Assembly: GCA_021802225.1 (NCBI GenBank)
Contig: JAKAAS010000006.1
Location: forward strand, 1 to 14,249
From: Bacillota bacterium
Lineage (GTDB): Bacteria > Bacillota_E > Sulfobacillia > Sulfobacillales > Sulfobacillaceae
Reading direction: 5' to 3'
DNA length: 14,249 bases
In this document: positions 13,215-14,249 of the stretch, in pieces
Layout of the letters: each line of letters opens with the position of its first letter
Numbering within the stretch: the first letter of the stretch is position 1
Translations under genes and position numbers: made by a program
The notes under the pieces: model-generated
What the model was told of the DNA's origin: nothing
Seen by the model: the letters and a program-made list of their open reading frames with translations, nothing else
Database searches by the model: none

Positions 13215-14249
13215 TTACGGTTGGATCGCTATGAGAATTTCTCGTACGGGGCCATCTAACGAAATGCAAACCCCACCACTAGTAGACGGGGGTATCCCTT
13301 CATAGCGGGTGCCATCGACGGTTATCTGTACTGCGTGACAAGAAGGAGGTAGGTTCCGGAAGGTGATATTACGCGGCCACTGCGTCCAACCCGTATCCGC
13401 ATGGTCTTGACATACCAGCCGTCCGGTATCGTGTTGTTGAATCCACTGAGTGGTAATGTACCGACAGTGCCCTTCTTGGTACTTCATGGAGTGACCGTCG
13501 TCGAGATATAAGGTGCCACCGCCTGAAGAGCCCCATATGACCTCCCACTCCACGATCGACAAATCTGCCCATTCCCGTACCGGACTTACCGCAATAACGC
13601 TTCCCAAACGAACGAATACAGGTATGTGGTCCAAAGGTGTCGGAACGATATAACTTTGTTCACCCTCAAACACTGGTCCTTGCAAATCCGGCCAAGACAG
13701 CCATTTTCCTTCCGGCAAATAAACCAGTCGCTCCATGATACGAGGTTGCGTAACGGGAGCCACAACCAACACGTCACCTACCATAAACTCATCGTCTATC
13801 CGATGACTTCGTTCATCACCCAGCGCATTCCACCATAAAGGTCGAATCATGGGAGCTCCTGTCATATGCGATTCGTAGAGCAGCGTATACCAGAGAGGCA
13901 GTAAATGATAGCGTTGACGGATGGCATCAACAACAAATTGTTCAATAGGGGGTCCAAAAACCCACGGTTCTTGCGATGGTGTATTTTTTGCGGTATGATT
14001 GCGAAAAAATGGCGTAAACGCGCCTAGTTGCATCCATCGTAGAAACAACTCGGGACTGGGGCTACCTCGAAATCCGCCGACATCCACACCTACCAAGGGA
14101 ATGCCGGACAAGCTTAAATTGAGTAACATCGGCACGGTCTCTTTCAAATGGGGCCACCAACTGGAATTGTCGCCAGTCCAAATTGCGGCATATTTCCCGA
14201 TGCCGGCAAAACTGGAACGAGTTAAAATAAAGGACCGCTCCGAGGGACT
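13215..14249 (-). CDS. Second GH31 alpha-glycosidase, C-terminal part (runs off the window)
   Basis: The last 344 residues of a second family 31 glycosidase; the gene continues past the right edge, so its start and nucleophile Asp are not in view. The frame is open to base 14249. The acid/base motif IWTGDN is present (its Asp is encoded at 14169-14171), followed by the GH31 stretches VGVDVGGFRGSPSPELFLRW and FFRNHTAKNTPSQEPW, then the C-terminal beta domains with APVTQP and IPVFVRLGSVIAV. It is clearly paralogous to the next gene downstream (same LTRS.FAGI, AA.WTGDN and FFR.HTAKNT strings) but well diverged, so the two may differ in linkage or substrate. Only 49 bases separate its stop from the next start, consistent with an operon. 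Confidence 0.93.
   Translation of the reverse strand, partial: SPSERSFILTRSSFAGIGKYAAIWTGDNSSWWPHLKETVPMLLNLSLSGIPLVGVDVGGFRGSPSPELFLRWMQLGAFTPFFRNHTAKNTPSQEPWVFGPPIEQFVVDAIRQRYHLLPLWYTLLYESHMTGAPMIRPLWWNALGDERSHRIDDEFMVGDVLVVAPVTQPRIMERLVYLPEGKWLSWPDLQGPVFEGEQSYIVPTPLDHIPVFVRLGSVIAVSPVREWADLSIVEWEVIWGSSGGGTLYLDDGHSMKYQEGHCRYITTQWIQQHDTGRLVCQDHADTGWTQWPRNITFRNLPPSCHAVQITVDGTRYEGIPPSTSGGVCISLDGPVREILIAIQP

Noticed and set aside
1..14249. CRISPR array, tRNA, rRNA or phage genes
   Set aside because: No regularly spaced repeats, no cloverleaf-like or rRNA-like sequence and no phage-type proteins were seen on either strand.

Overview
The window looks like a chromosomal segment from a Gram-positive bacterium, probably Bacillota. 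Shine-Dalgarno sites are strong and purine-rich, GTG is a likely start for two genes, base composition is moderate, and the gene set mixes carbohydrate catabolism with IS630 remnants. A Sulfobacillus- or Alicyclobacillus-like host is my guess from gene style; nothing in the window proves it.

Layout. From 1 to 2738, on the + strand, lie three genes: a GH43/GH117-like beta-propeller glycosidase that lacks its beginning, a Gfo/Idh/MocA-type NAD(P)-dependent sugar oxidoreductase, and a xylose-isomerase-like (AP endonuclease family 2 fold) sugar isomerase/epimerase. From 2739 to about 3975 is a decayed region. It holds two IS630-family transposase remnants that point away from each other, each keeping only its C-terminal half. 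From 3976 to the end everything reads on the - strand. In transcription order from the right edge: the C-terminal part of a GH31 alpha-glycosidase (cut by the window), a complete GH31 alpha-glycosidase, a small single-pass membrane protein, a 921-residue ABC-exporter-like protein, a Cys-type sulfatase, and, after a 480-base gap, an NRAMP-related divalent metal transporter of the NRMT (Mg/Mn) type.

How the genes may work together. The + strand trio fits oxidation and isomerisation of a sugar released from a glycoside. The - strand run (two GH31 enzymes, sulfatase, transporter) fits processing of a substituted, perhaps sulfated, oligosaccharide. None of the hydrolases shows an export signal, so they probably act in the cytoplasm on imported material. 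The shared theme is an inference from position; no shared regulator is present.

The most unusual item is the ABC-like protein at 7339-10104. It has two complete exporter-type membrane domains in one chain, no nucleotide-binding domain after the first, and a C-terminal domain that keeps the ABC ATPase outline but has lost the Walker A lysine and Ser/Thr, the Q-loop Gln, the signature motif, the catalytic Glu and the switch His. Its start codon overlaps the stop of the small membrane protein gene upstream (ATGA), so the two look like a translationally coupled pair with no obvious ATPase. This is the best candidate for an undescribed system here.
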